Of a stretch of DNA of 64,000 nt, positions 33,075 through 42,381 are shown one piece after another (position 1 is the first letter of the stretch; each line of letters starts with the position of its first letter). The DNA lies in contig JADKIW010000001.1 of the NCBI GenBank assembly GCA_016721115.1, positions 1,875,501 through 1,939,500 on the forward strand. The letters run 5' to 3'. A program made the translations under genes and the position numbers. The notes under the pieces are model-generated. The model made no database searches and had not been told where the DNA came from. It saw only the letters and a list, made by a program, of their open reading frames with translations. This DNA comes from Candidatus Defluviilinea proxima (lineage in GTDB: Bacteria; Chloroflexota; Anaerolineae; Anaerolineales; Villigracilaceae).

Positions 33075-34133
33075 ATGGCCATCAATAACTCCAAGCCCCG
33101 CCTCCTCACCGGTGACCGCCCAACAGGACGCCTCCATCTTGGTCACTACGTCGGTTCACTTGAAAATCGTGTGCGCCTGCAACACCAATACGAATCCTTC
33201 TTCATCATCGCTGACCTGCACACACTCACGACCAAGCCCGAACCGCAATACATCAAAGAGATTCCCACCTACATCAAAGAGATCGTGTTGGATTATCTCG
33301 CCATTGGCATTGACCCGAATATCAGCACGATCTTTGTTCAATCGGCGGTCCCTGAAACCTATCAGTTGAACTTGCTCTTTGAAATGCTCGTCACCGTTGC
33401 ACGCCTCGAACGTATTCCCACGCTCAAAGATATGGCGCGTGATGCTCACATGGACTCGATGCCATTTGGTCTGTTGGGCTACCCCGTCCTCCAAGCCGTG
33501 GATATTTTGCTCCCGCGTGCGCAAGTTGTCCCTGTGGGGCGCGACAATCAATCGCATGTTGAACTCGCACGTGAAATGGCGCGTCGCTTCAACAATCTTT
33601 ACGGCGAAGTCTTCCCTGAACCTGAATCCATTATCGGCGATGTCCCCATGCTGATCGGCACAGACGGGCAAAGCAAAATGAGCAAGTCTGTCGGCAATGC
33701 CATCTATCTCTCCGACGATGCAGACACGGTCAAACAAAAAGTGATGAACATGTACACCGACCCGAAGCGCCTGCGTGCCACCGACCCTGGGACAGTGGAA
33801 GGCAATCCTGTTTTCATCTATCATGATGCATTCAACCCCTCCCATGCCGAAGTGGATGACCTCAAGGAACGCTATCGCGCTGGCAAGGTCGGTGATGTGG
33901 AAGTCAAAGAAAAACTGATCGTAGCCATCAACAACTTCCTTGAGCCGATCCGTGAGAAGCGAGCGTACTACCTTGCGCATCCCATGGTCCCGCACGATGT
34001 CCTTGCCACGGGTGTTCGCCGTATGCAAGCCGAAGCTAAAGCCACTATGGAACTTGTCCGTGAAAAGACAGGCTTGTCCTACTCACTTGATCTGTTCGTC
34101 GATCAGGTGGATATTTTTGGAGAATACGATTAG
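33075..34133 (+). CDS. trpS: Tryptophanyl-tRNA synthetase
   Basis: The 352-residue class I synthetase has TGRLHLGHYVGS (a HIGH-type motif) near residues 16-27 and GQSKMSKSVGN (KMSKS) near 198-208. Its inclusion in a trp operon under a tRNA-Trp-sensing T-box couples tRNA charging capacity to the same signal as tryptophan synthesis. An AAGGA ribosome-binding site precedes the ATG. Confidence 0.96.
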   Translation: MAINNSKPRLLTGDRPTGRLHLGHYVGSLENRVRLQHQYESFFIIADLHTLTTKPEPQYIKEIPTYIKEIVLDYLAIGIDPNISTIFVQSAVPETYQLNLLFEMLVTVARLERIPTLKDMARDAHMDSMPFGLLGYPVLQAVDILLPRAQVVPVGRDNQSHVELAREMARRFNNLYGEVFPEPESIIGDVPMLIGTDGQSKMSKSVGNAIYLSDDADTVKQKVMNMYTDPKRLRATDPGTVEGNPVFIYHDAFNPSHAEVDDLKERYRAGKVGDVEVKEKLIVAINNFLEPIREKRAYYLAHPMVPHDVLATGVRRMQAEAKATMELVREKTGLSYSLDLFVDQVDIFGEYD

Positions 34134-34188
34134 ACGACGATAGACCATCGACGGTGGACCATGGTCTATCGTCTACGGTCCATGGTCA
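34133..34188. repeat. ACGATGG-family repeat, copy c
   Basis: GACGACGATAGACCATCGAC...GGTCTATCGTCTACGGTCCATGG between trpS and trpGD. Its left edge overlaps the trpS stop codon. Confidence 0.8.
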
Positions 34189-34227
34189 TTTCAAGCTCAT
34201 TTAACGATACAGATAAGGAAGTTAACC

Positions 34228-35841
34228 ATGTTAGTCCTCATAGATAACTACGACTCTTTCACCTACAACCTCGTTCAATACTTCGGCGAACTCGGCGCGG
34301 ATATCAAAGTCTTCCGCAACGATCAGATCACGATGAATCAACTCATCGCTCTGAACCCCTCTCACCTCGTGATCTCACCAGGACCAGGCGAGCCCATCAA
34401 GGATGGAGGTGTTTCACCCGATGCCATCAAACACTTCACGGGCAAGATTCCTGTGCTTGGAGTCTGCCTCGGGCATCAAGCCCTCGGCGCTGTCTTCGGC
34501 GGCAAAGTGGACCGTGCGCCACGTCTCATGCACGGCAAGACATCTTCCATCACGCACAACGGACAGGGCATCTTCAAAGGTATCCCATCGCCGTTCGAAG
34601 TGATGCGTTATCACTCGCTTGTGGTCTACGACCCGATCCCCGCCGAACTCGAAGTCACAGCCATCACTGCAGAAGAAGAGGTCATGGGGCTGAAACATAA
34701 AGACCATCACACCTATGGCGTGCAGTTCCATCCCGAGTCCATTCTCACCGAACACGGCAAACAGATCCTCAAAAACTTTTTAGACTTGAATCCCGCTCCT
34801 GCGAAAGGAGAACAATCCATGTTGAAGCCATTTATCGCCAAGACGATCAACCGCACCGACCTCACTTCCGAGGAAGCCGAACAGGCAATGAACATCATCA
34901 TGACGGGGCAAGCCACGCCCGCACAGATCGGTTCCTATCTCACAGCACTTCGCATGAAAGGGGAGACCATCCCTGAGATCACGGGTTCTGTCCGTGCCAT
35001 GCGAGCCAATGGTGTCAAAGTAAAACTTGGCGACCCCACCGAACGCATTTACGATATCGTTGGCACAGGTGGTGATGGTGCTCACACATTCAACATATCC
35101 ACCGCCGCTGCATTCGTCCTTGCAGGCACAGGACGCAAAGTTGCCAAGCATGGCAACCGCGCCGCTTCTTCCCATTGCGGCTCCGCCGATGTACTCTCTG
35201 CGCTTGGTGTCAGCCTCGAACTCACTGCGGAGCAGATCGCTTATGCCATTGATAATATCGGTATCGGTTTTATGTTTGCCGCCAAGTTCCACCCTGCCAT
35301 GAAACATGCCATCGGTCCGCGCAAAGAGATCGGTCAACGCACCATCTTCAACATCCTCGGTCCGCTCACGAACCCTGCAGGCGCGAACATTCAACTCACC
35401 GGCGTCTTTGCTCCCACACTTACCGAGCCAATGGCAAACGTACTGAACGAACTCGGCTCACACGCCGCGATGATCATCTATGGCGCGGGCGGCACCGACG
35501 AGCTTAACACCTGTGGTGTCAACCGTATCAGTCATCTCAAAGATGGCGCTGTCAAAACCTATGACCTTGACCCGACCGAACTCGGCTTTTCCCCAGCCAC
35601 GATGGAAGATCTACGCGGTGGCACGCCCGATGAATCCGCAGTGATGATGCGTGATATTCTCAGCGGAAAACTGAACGGTGCGCGTCGAGATGCCGTTCTC
35701 CTCAACGCCGCTGCTGCCCTCGCCGCCGAAACAGGTGATTTCAAATCCGCGCTCGATGAAGCCCGCGCCTCCATTGATAGTGGCAAAGCCCTCGCCAAAC
35801 TCAATGCCCTCGTTGAGTTCTCAAGATCCGTTTCTCAATAA
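34228..35841 (+). CDS. trpGD: Anthranilate synthase glutaminase fused to anthranilate phosphoribosyltransferase
   Basis: The 537-residue fusion. Residues 1-190 are the TrpG glutaminase (DNYDSFTYNLVQ, SPGPGEP, Cys80 in LGVCLGHQA, and VQFHPES). Residues 198-537 are TrpD (NIIMTGQATPAQIGSYLTALRMKG, GTGGDGAHTFNIST, KHGNRAASSHCGSADVLSALG). The order is as in enteric TrpGD. At the junction the DNA still reads AAGGAG and, eight bases later, an ATG at 34819, exactly where a separate trpD would start. TrpD may therefore also be made alone. Whether internal initiation occurs is untested. Confidence 0.95.
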   Translation: MLVLIDNYDSFTYNLVQYFGELGADIKVFRNDQITMNQLIALNPSHLVISPGPGEPIKDGGVSPDAIKHFTGKIPVLGVCLGHQALGAVFGGKVDRAPRLMHGKTSSITHNGQGIFKGIPSPFEVMRYHSLVVYDPIPAELEVTAITAEEEVMGLKHKDHHTYGVQFHPESILTEHGKQILKNFLDLNPAPAKGEQSMLKPFIAKTINRTDLTSEEAEQAMNIIMTGQATPAQIGSYLTALRMKGETIPEITGSVRAMRANGVKVKLGDPTERIYDIVGTGGDGAHTFNISTAAAFVLAGTGRKVAKHGNRAASSHCGSADVLSALGVSLELTAEQIAYAIDNIGIGFMFAAKFHPAMKHAIGPRKEIGQRTIFNILGPLTNPAGANIQLTGVFAPTLTEPMANVLNELGSHAAMIIYGAGGTDELNTCGVNRISHLKDGAVKTYDLDPTELGFSPATMEDLRGGTPDESAVMMRDILSGKLNGARRDAVLLNAAAALAAETGDFKSALDEARASIDSGKALAKLNALVEFSRSVSQ

Positions 35842-35847
35842 TTTGCT

Positions 35848-36672
35848 ATGAGTATTCTCGCTCAGATCATCGAACAAAAAAAGCTGGAGATTGCGGCGCT
35901 CGACACCGTTGCCTTACGCCGCGCCGCAGAGCAGAGTCCTGCGCCTCGAGATTTTCTTGCCGCACTCAAGCGCCGCCGCTTCGGACCTAACCCGAGCCTG
36001 ATCGCTGAACTCAAGCGTGCCTCTCCCTCCAAAGGGATTCTCGCCCCGCACCTCGATCTCTTCCAAGTGGCAGACATCTATGTTGAAAATGGTGCCTCTG
36101 CCATCTCAGTGTTGACCGATGAAAAGTTCTTCATGGGTAAACTCGAAACGCTGTATGAGTTAAGGAATACGAAACAAATATCTGTTCCATTACTTCGTAA
36201 AGATTTCACCATAGATGTGACTCAAATCTATGAAGCCCGAGCCAACGGCGCCGACGCTATTCTGCTCATCGCCGCCGCATTGCCCGATGACAAACTCTTT
36301 GCCGACTTGCACGCCTGTGCCTTGAGTTTGGGATTGACAGCTTTGGTTGAAGTCCATGATGAAGCGGAGACCGAACGAGCGTTGAAATTGAAAGATGTCA
36401 AACTGATCGGCATCAACAACCGCAACCTCGCCACCTTTGAAGTCTCCCTCGAAACGACAGAGCGCATCCGTCCGATGATCTCCTCTGATATTGCGGTTGT
36501 GGCGGAGAGTGGTATCTTCACAGCAAAAGACGTCGAGCGTTTGGCCAAGATAAATATTGATGCTATCCTTGTTGGTGAGGCGTTGGTGATATCCCAAGAC
36601 ATTCCCGCCAAGGTACGTGAACTTTCAGGAATGCCCAATCCCGAAGGCGATGTGTTGAGCTTGTCGAAATAG
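35848..36672 (+). CDS. trpC: Indole-3-glycerol phosphate synthase
   Basis: The 274-residue TIM-barrel enzyme has LIAELKRASPSKGIL near residues 51-65, LLRKDFTIDVTQIYEARANGADAILLIAA, LIGINNRNL and VAESGIFTAKDV. It starts six bases after the trpGD stop. The last codons, encoding LSLSK, contain TTGAGCTTGTCGAA. This is the complement of the repeat core TTCGACAAGCTCA seen inside aroE, so the C-terminus appears to be repeat-derived. Confidence 0.95.
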   Translation: MSILAQIIEQKKLEIAALDTVALRRAAEQSPAPRDFLAALKRRRFGPNPSLIAELKRASPSKGILAPHLDLFQVADIYVENGASAISVLTDEKFFMGKLETLYELRNTKQISVPLLRKDFTIDVTQIYEARANGADAILLIAAALPDDKLFADLHACALSLGLTALVEVHDEAETERALKLKDVKLIGINNRNLATFEVSLETTERIRPMISSDIAVVAESGIFTAKDVERLAKINIDAILVGEALVISQDIPAKVRELSGMPNPEGDVLSLSK

Positions 36673-36710
36673 ATGAAACGATTGTAGAAAGAAAGCCATC
36701 ACCCGAATAA

Positions 36711-36803
36711 ATCCCGAAGGGATGACAGAGTTATGTCACTCCTTCGGAGTTCTCAAATCGCTTTCGATAAGTTCTAGAATCAAGTCACCCCTTCGGGGTT
36801 GAA
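36711..36803. repeat. CCCGAAGGGATGACA repeat
   Basis: Repeated CCCGAAGGG/CCTTCGG motifs around GATGACA...TGTCAC, filling the gap between trpC and trpF. The same CCCGAAGGGATG unit forms the terminator-like hairpin at 60685-60728. Confidence 0.65.
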
Positions 36804-36811
36804 GAGACGAT

Positions 36812-37939
36812 ATGACCAAAATAAAAATCTGTGGAATACGAACCTTATACGATGCCCTCGCCGCTGTGGATGCGGGAGCGGATATGTTGGGATTCAATTT
36901 CTACAGAAAAAGTGTCCGTTATGTGGAAGTGGGGAGGTGCAGGGGAATCACAGCCGCTTTACGTCGCAGGGTGTATGTCAAGCTTGTGGGAGTGTTCGTC
37001 AATGCTTCAGTGGCGGAGATCAATGCCACAGTGGGAACCTGCGGCTTGAATCTGATTCAATTACACGGTGATGAAACGCCAGAGATGTTGGATGCCTTCC
37101 AAGGTAAAGCCTTCAAAGCCATTCGTCTATCAACGGACTCTATCACGGACGCACGGACGATAACGGACTTTGCGAAACCACGCTTGGGTGTTGCACCTGC
37201 ATTTCTGGTGGATGCTGCTGTCAAAGGTGTCTATGGCGGAAGTGGCGTCACTGCTGATTGGTCAGCGGCGGCGGAGTTGGCGAGGAAGTATCCATTGTTG
37301 CTGGCGGGTGGGTTGACTCCGGAAAATGTGTCAGATGCGGTGCGGCAGGTAAAACCTTGGGGAGTGGATGTGGCTTCTGGCGTAGAGTCCAGACTAGGAG
37401 TTAAGGATGAAGCGAAGATGATTAAGTTCATCCAAGCTGTTCGTGATGTAGATGCCAGTGATGCGAAGTCCAATCAAATCCAGAAAGTCAAAAAGAAAGA
37501 TCTGGAGGAAATTCTGGCTTTGCAGAAACTGTCGTATCAAAGTGAAGCGGAGTTGAATAACGATTTCAACATTCCGCCGTTGACGCAAACGTTGGATGAG
37601 ATACGTGCCGAGTTTGAGCAGGCGACGTTCTTGAAAGTGACGGACGGAGAAAAAATCATTGGCTCGGTGCGGGCGCATGAAAAGGATGGGACGTGTCATA
37701 TTGGCAGGTTGATCGTGCATCCCGATTTTCAGAATCGGGGGATCGGGTCGCGGTTGTTGAAAGCGATCGAAGAGAAATTTAATTGCAAGCGGTTTGAGTT
37801 GTTCACGGGCGAGCGCAGTGAACGGAACTTGTATCTGTATAAAAAGTTTGGGTATCGGGAATTCAAGCGGATGGCGCTCAACGAGAAAACTACATTGGTA
37901 TTTTTGGAGAAGTTCAATGACAACTTTATTGCCTCATAA
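36812..37939 (+). CDS. trpF: Phosphoribosylanthranilate isomerase fused to a GNAT acetyltransferase
   Basis: Residues 1-210 are TrpF: Cys7 in IKICGIR, IQLHGDETPE, Asp134 in LVDAAVKGVYGGSG, and LAGGLTPENV. Residues 225-375 form a GNAT N-acetyltransferase, with the acetyl-CoA motif QNRGIGS at 307-313 in GRLIVHPDFQNRGIGSRLL and YLYKKFGYREFKRM near the end. The join is continuous with no frame problem. The substrate of the GNAT part is unknown. Residues 108-119 are encoded by a copy of a dispersed repeat. The gene overlaps the trpB start by 23 bases. Confidence 0.9.
   Translation: MTKIKICGIRTLYDALAAVDAGADMLGFNFYRKSVRYVEVGRCRGITAALRRRVYVKLVGVFVNASVAEINATVGTCGLNLIQLHGDETPEMLDAFQGKAFKAIRLSTDSITDARTITDFAKPRLGVAPAFLVDAAVKGVYGGSGVTADWSAAAELARKYPLLLAGGLTPENVSDAVRQVKPWGVDVASGVESRLGVKDEAKMIKFIQAVRDVDASDAKSNQIQKVKKKDLEEILALQKLSYQSEAELNNDFNIPPLTQTLDEIRAEFEQATFLKVTDGEKIIGSVRAHEKDGTCHIGRLIVHPDFQNRGIGSRLLKAIEEKFNCKRFELFTGERSERNLYLYKKFGYREFKRMALNEKTTLVFLEKFNDNFIAS
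37133..37168 (+). repeat. In-frame copy of the ACGGAC repeat inside trpF
   Basis: Thirty of 36 bases match the intergenic segment 54301-54336 (ACGGACTCT...ACGGACGATAACGGA). It encodes TDSITDARTITD in a surface-type loop before the conserved LVDAAVKG strand, without disrupting the reading frame. Confidence 0.7.
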
Positions 37940-39110
37940 GTTCGGTCCGTATGGCGGACAGTTTGTGCCAGAGACGTTGATGCCCGCGTTGATCGAATTG
38001 GAAGAAGCGTTCGTGACAGCAAAAGCGGACCCAGAGTTTCAAAAGGAATTCAACAGGTTGATGGCGACGTTCGTCGGACGACCGACACCGTTGACATACG
38101 CAAAACGGCTCTCTGAAAAATTGGGCGGCGCACAAATTTATTTGAAACGTGAAGATTTGGCGCACACGGGCGCACATAAAATTAACAACGCATTGGGACA
38201 AGCCTTGTTGGTGAAGAAGATGGGCAAGAAGCGCATTGTGGCGGAGACGGGCGCGGGGCAACATGGCGTGGCATCGGCAACGGTCGCGGCGTTGTTGGGA
38301 CTCGAATGTGTCGTGTACATGGGCGTCGTGGACATTGCGCGGCAGGAACCGAATGTGTTCCGCATGAAATTGCTTGGAGCGGAAGTGCGACCCGTTTCAT
38401 CAGGCACACAGACATTAAAGGATGCCATCAACGAAGCGATACGCGACTGGGTGACGAATGTGCGCGATACACATTATTTACTCGGCTCAGCGCTGGGACC
38501 ACATCCGTATCCGACGATCGTGCGTGAGTTTCAATCTGTGATTGGGACGGAAGCGCGTGAACAGATGATGATGGAAGTGGGACGTCTGCCTGATACGGTC
38601 ATCGCGTGTGTGGGCGGCGGCTCGAACGCCATCGGCGTCTTTAGCGGATTCGTGGACGATGAATCCGTTGAGTTGATTGGTGTCGAAGCGGGTGGAAGTG
38701 GAATTGAGTCGGGCAAGCACGCGGCTCGTTTTGGTGATGCAAAGAAGGCACGAGTTGGAGTCATTCATGGCACACGGACGTATGTCTTGCAGGATGAAGA
38801 CGGTCAGATCGCGGAGACACATTCGGTCTCGGCGGGCTTGGATTACGCGGCGGTGGGTCCAGAACATGCGATGATGCGAGATAACGAGCGGGCGTTTTAC
38901 ACATCGGCGACAGACACGGAAGCGTTGGATGCGTTCCAGACCTTGTGCCACACGGAAGGAATTATCCCTGCGCTGGAATCGTCCCATGCGGTGGCGGAGG
39001 TCATCAAGCGCGCGCCAAAGATGAAGAAAGATCAGGTGATCTTGGTGAATCTTTCTGGGCGTGGTGATAAAGATTTGAATACGGTTATTAAAGAGCTGGG
39101 TAATTTGTAA
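37917..39110 (+). CDS. trpB: Tryptophan synthase beta chain
   Basis: The 397-residue PLP enzyme has GPYGGQFVPETLMPAL near the N-terminus, the PLP lysine in REDLAHTGAHKINNALGQ, AETGAGQHGVA, and the GGGSNAIG phosphate loop. It makes tryptophan from indole and serine. ATG 37917 has GGAG seven bases upstream. The frame extended to 37794 lies within trpF and is rejected. Confidence 0.96.
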   Translation: MTTLLPHKFGPYGGQFVPETLMPALIELEEAFVTAKADPEFQKEFNRLMATFVGRPTPLTYAKRLSEKLGGAQIYLKREDLAHTGAHKINNALGQALLVKKMGKKRIVAETGAGQHGVASATVAALLGLECVVYMGVVDIARQEPNVFRMKLLGAEVRPVSSGTQTLKDAINEAIRDWVTNVRDTHYLLGSALGPHPYPTIVREFQSVIGTEAREQMMMEVGRLPDTVIACVGGGSNAIGVFSGFVDDESVELIGVEAGGSGIESGKHAARFGDAKKARVGVIHGTRTYVLQDEDGQIAETHSVSAGLDYAAVGPEHAMMRDNERAFYTSATDTEALDAFQTLCHTEGIIPALESSHAVAEVIKRAPKMKKDQVILVNLSGRGDKDLNTVIKELGNL

Positions 39111-39121
39111 TTGGTAAATTC

Positions 39122-39264
39122 GGTGGTCGAGTAGACGGCGTGTTCGTTCGCCGTCGTATCGAGACCACCACTAAGCAAAGAAATTTTTGTTACACAATTA
39201 CTTTTGATTATTTGGTGGTCTCGATATGCCCTTCGCAACGAACGCTCAGGGCTACTCGACCACC
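39122..39264. repeat. Two-hairpin dispersed repeat, copy 2
   Basis: GGTGGTCGAGTA...TATCGAGACCACC forms the first hairpin. After an AT-rich core comes a second, GGTGGTCTCGATATGCCC...GGGCTACTCGACCACC, with an inner TTCGCAACGAACGC loop. It is the inverted relative of 1011-1133 and separates trpB from trpA. Confidence 0.85.
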
Positions 39265-39289
39265 AGAGTAGGAATGAATAGGAATTATT

Positions 39290-40060
39290 ATGAACAGAAT
39301 AGAAAATGCTTTCAAAAACAAACCGATCTTTATGCCCTACTTTCCCTTGGGTTACCCCAACTTGGACACGTCCATTGACGTGATCGAGGCGCTCGCCAAG
39401 AACGGCGCGGACTTGATCGAGGTGGGACTGTCCTTCTCCGATCCACTCGCGGATGGACCTGTGATCCAGCACGCGACACAGATCGCTTTGGAAAAGGGAA
39501 TCACGGTCAAGAAGTCACTGGCGGCTGTGAAAGAATTGCGCAAGCGTGATGTGGACATCCCATTGATCCTGATGGGATACTACAACCCGATGCTGGCGTA
39601 TGGACTGGAGAAATTTGTCCGTGATGCGAAAGAAGCAGGCGCGGATGGGTTCATCATCCCTGATTTGCCGATGGAGGAATCTGAAGAGTTCGTAAAGGTG
39701 GCAGGTGATATGCCATTGATTCCCATGCTTGCGCCAACATCATCCCCCGACCGCATGGAATGGATCGCCCGCAACGCGAAGGGATTTATCTATCTCGTTT
39801 CGGTGACAGGCATCACGGGCGAACGCAAATCCCTGGCGACAGGACTTGGCGATTTGATCGCTCAGGTGCAAGAGCACACGTCAGCGCCTGTGTGTGTGGG
39901 ATTTGGAATCGGCACACCCGAACAAGCCAAAGAGGTTGGAGCGATGGCGGATGGTGTCATTGTTGGAACGGCGTGTGTGAGAACAATTGGTGGAAGTGAT
40001 AGTCCCGTTGAGACGGCGAGGGAGTTTGCGAGAGGGTTTCGAAAAGCATTAACTAAGTAA
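39290..40060 (+). CDS. trpA: Tryptophan synthase alpha chain
   Basis: The 256-residue TIM-barrel protein releases indole from indole-3-glycerol phosphate. It has DLIEVGLSFSDPLADGPVIQHA with the catalytic Glu, GFIIPDLPMEES with the catalytic Asp, and VCVGFGIGTPEQA. It is the last trp gene, separated from trpB by the structured repeat. Confidence 0.96.
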   Translation: MNRIENAFKNKPIFMPYFPLGYPNLDTSIDVIEALAKNGADLIEVGLSFSDPLADGPVIQHATQIALEKGITVKKSLAAVKELRKRDVDIPLILMGYYNPMLAYGLEKFVRDAKEAGADGFIIPDLPMEESEEFVKVAGDMPLIPMLAPTSSPDRMEWIARNAKGFIYLVSVTGITGERKSLATGLGDLIAQVQEHTSAPVCVGFGIGTPEQAKEVGAMADGVIVGTACVRTIGGSDSPVETAREFARGFRKALTK

Positions 40061-40094
40061 TGTTTCCATCTATCTTTTGCTAGATTCTTTGCTA

Positions 40095-41177
40095 TCACGT
40101 ATCTAAATCGTATGTGTCGTATTCAACCTGTTCGATATCCCTAAACCTATAATACCAATTCTCCTCGGAGCCATTTTGGAATAGGATCAAATAGGGATCG
40201 GGATGGGTGAATATTCGATCTGCATTTTCTGGGAGGGAGTATGTCATTGTTAAATCAAAGATGACCTTTGTATAAAATAATCCCTGATCAGTAATTTCAA
40301 AATTGTCTATTTTTCGATCCTTGACTGTCGATACGGCTAATGTTTCGAATACTCCTTCGAAATCTACCCTGCTGCAATTATCGCAGGAGCCTTCGGCGTA
40401 AAATGTAGCAATTGCAGACTTATTCGATAAATAGTTATCAATTCCAGATATGAAACCAGAACTTCCATGACCCGAAAAGATATAAATTTTTTCAACTTGA
40501 TTGGTTGCAAGTATTGCGGTAGGTATTAGTGCGTGAACTTTTACCGAGTCGGTTACTTCTTTTCCTGAATTATAAGTGGGAAGTTGAAGTGTGATGCGAA
40601 TAGATTGATTTGGAGGAAGAAATTTGAAATTGAGCAAGACTGCATTATTGCTTATCCCTTCTGGTCTTTTGCCGCCGCACTGTGTATAGGTTGTCGTCTT
40701 CTCATAAGTAACCGAAGAATCGACGGGAATAATCTCAAACAACTCAATACTGTTTATTGTGCTTTCCCACATAGGACCAACAGAATACATGCAAACGCTA
40801 ATTTTTAGATTGTTCGCAATTGCTGGACCTATATTGCTAAAATCAAAAGCTGGATTATAAATCTTGTGATCGTCTGGAAATGGGTAGGTGTCATAATTGG
40901 CATAGCCCCCAAAAAGCGAACTTTTCACAATATTAGATATCGACTGGTTGTTTTGGAATTCTTGTTGGAGGGCTTGTTGGGTTGCTAAAAAATACTGCTG
41001 ATTTAATTGTTGGTCTTCTATAAAATTCTGGTTATTGAATTGTAAAAAAATGGCAATACCTATACCAACTATCGCTGTCAAAGCTAAGTTTGCTATTGCA
41101 AGCCATCTGTCAATTGAAAAGGGCAATTTAGAAGGAGACGCATTCGCAGGCTTCTCAGTTATTTTTCGGTTAGACAT
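40095..41177 (-). CDS. Hypothetical membrane-anchored protein
   Basis: The 360-residue protein has one transmembrane helix near residues 26-46 and a large C-terminal extracytoplasmic or soluble part with a CDNC pair. The coding DNA is clearly lower in GC than the trp genes beside it, suggesting later acquisition. No family is recognised. A cytoplasmic N-terminus of about 25 residues is polar. It converges with trpA across a short gap. Confidence 0.65.
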   Translation of the reverse strand: MSNRKITEKPANASPSKLPFSIDRWLAIANLALTAIVGIGIAIFLQFNNQNFIEDQQLNQQYFLATQQALQQEFQNNQSISNIVKSSLFGGYANYDTYPFPDDHKIYNPAFDFSNIGPAIANNLKISVCMYSVGPMWESTINSIELFEIIPVDSSVTYEKTTTYTQCGGKRPEGISNNAVLLNFKFLPPNQSIRITLQLPTYNSGKEVTDSVKVHALIPTAILATNQVEKIYIFSGHGSSGFISGIDNYLSNKSAIATFYAEGSCDNCSRVDFEGVFETLAVSTVKDRKIDNFEITDQGLFYTKVIFDLTMTYSLPENADRIFTHPDPYLILFQNGSEENWYYRFRDIEQVEYDTYDLDT

Positions 41178-41307
41178 TTATACTTTTCCTAATTGCAATT
41201 TGTTTTGTGATTGACAGTATACACCTTCCTTTACTAAATACTTGTTTCACGTTGCAGTTATCGCCTATAAAGGAATTTCTTGAAAAAGCAAGCGATACCC
41301 TTTTTGG

Positions 41308-42330
41308 TCAAAATCTCTGGGTCTTCTCTGCAATCTCAATGGTTTGACCCGCCTCAAAATTGCCTGTGAACCACCGATAGGCTTGCTCTCGGTCCGCGCC
41401 ACCTTCGTTCGTCAACAACAATTGCTCGCAAAATGCGACCAGGTCTTCGATGATCCGTTCGTAGCGGTAATATGCCAGTGCTGTGATGTTGACCTCTGCT
41501 TTTCCATAGCCTTCGTAGAACAGGGCTTCATCCTGTTTAGTTTTCCAGATAGCGTCAATCCCGCCGCCGATGAACATCAGGTCACGTTCTTTGGGGGCGA
41601 GGAGGGGAGCGTCCCAATCGACGATGTAGATGTCTTCTGTAGGGGCGGATCGCGATCCGCCCCTACCAATTAATATGTTCCCGCCGTGGATATCCGTGTG
41701 GCAGAGGACAAATTCCACAGGTTTGGATTGAAGTTCGGAAGCAAGTGTCTCTGCGCGTTCGATGAGATGATTGATTTCGTCTTGTTTTGATTTGATGAAC
41801 TCCGCCAGCTTTGCCGCAACGGGTTCATCGTAAGTCTAGTTTTCCACTTGTGATTGAAATGATTTCATACTTTCACAATACTTTGGCGAGAAGGTCTCTT
41901 GTGGAATTTGTCGCTTGAGTTCTGGTTGAAGTTGCGCGGAGTGAATCGCTCCCAATGCTTTGCCGAGAGTCCGTTTTTGCCCATCCGATAACTCCGTTTC
42001 AAATCCATTCTCCCCTTCGATGAACGGATACAGGATCATCTTGTACTCGCCGAAGTCCACCCAGCCGTGGTTGGACTTAGTTTTAAGTGGAGCGATGATC
42101 TCTTTTATGCCCTGTGACTTGAGAAACAATGGAACGGTCACGCTGATCTCGTCAAAGCCTTTGCGCAATTTGAGGAAGTATGCAGTTCCATCGTCCGCGA
42201 CGACGCGATAGACAGCAGTGCCCATGTCCGCGCCGAGAGGGAGGAAGGTCAAGGTGGAGACGTGTAATCTGTATTCGTCTTGTAAACGGGAAAAGATGAG
42301 TTCGTCAGGGATGTCGGGTTTTTCGAGCAT
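41308..42330 (-). pseudogene. Aminoglycoside phosphotransferase-family kinase, broken by an in-frame TAG
   Basis: Reading from 42330, the N-terminal lobe (FLPLGADMGTAVYRVVADDGTAYFLKLRKG, YPFIEGENGFE) is followed by QSQVEN and a TAG at 41836-41838. The same frame continues TYDEPVAAKLAEFI to the catalytic HTDIHGGNILI and the YIVDWDAPLLAPKERDLMFIGG block. A full frame would have about 340 codons, similar to spectinomycin/Ser-Thr-type APH kinases. Between GGNILI and YIVDWD a perfect 28-bp palindrome is inserted in frame, adding about nine residues (GRGGSRSAP). The TAG may be a mutation or a sequence error. Confidence 0.8.
41639..41666. repeat. 28-bp perfect palindrome inside a coding frame
   Basis: The half-site GTAGGGGCGGATCG joins directly to its exact complement. 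It belongs to the same family as the intergenic palindrome 5287-5314, but here lies between the catalytic loop and the metal-binding motif of the phosphotransferase gene and is in frame. Confidence 0.9.
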
Positions 42331-42381
42331 TATGAAATTATACTTGGGTGGTTTATTGGACCATCAACGAGAGGAGTATGT

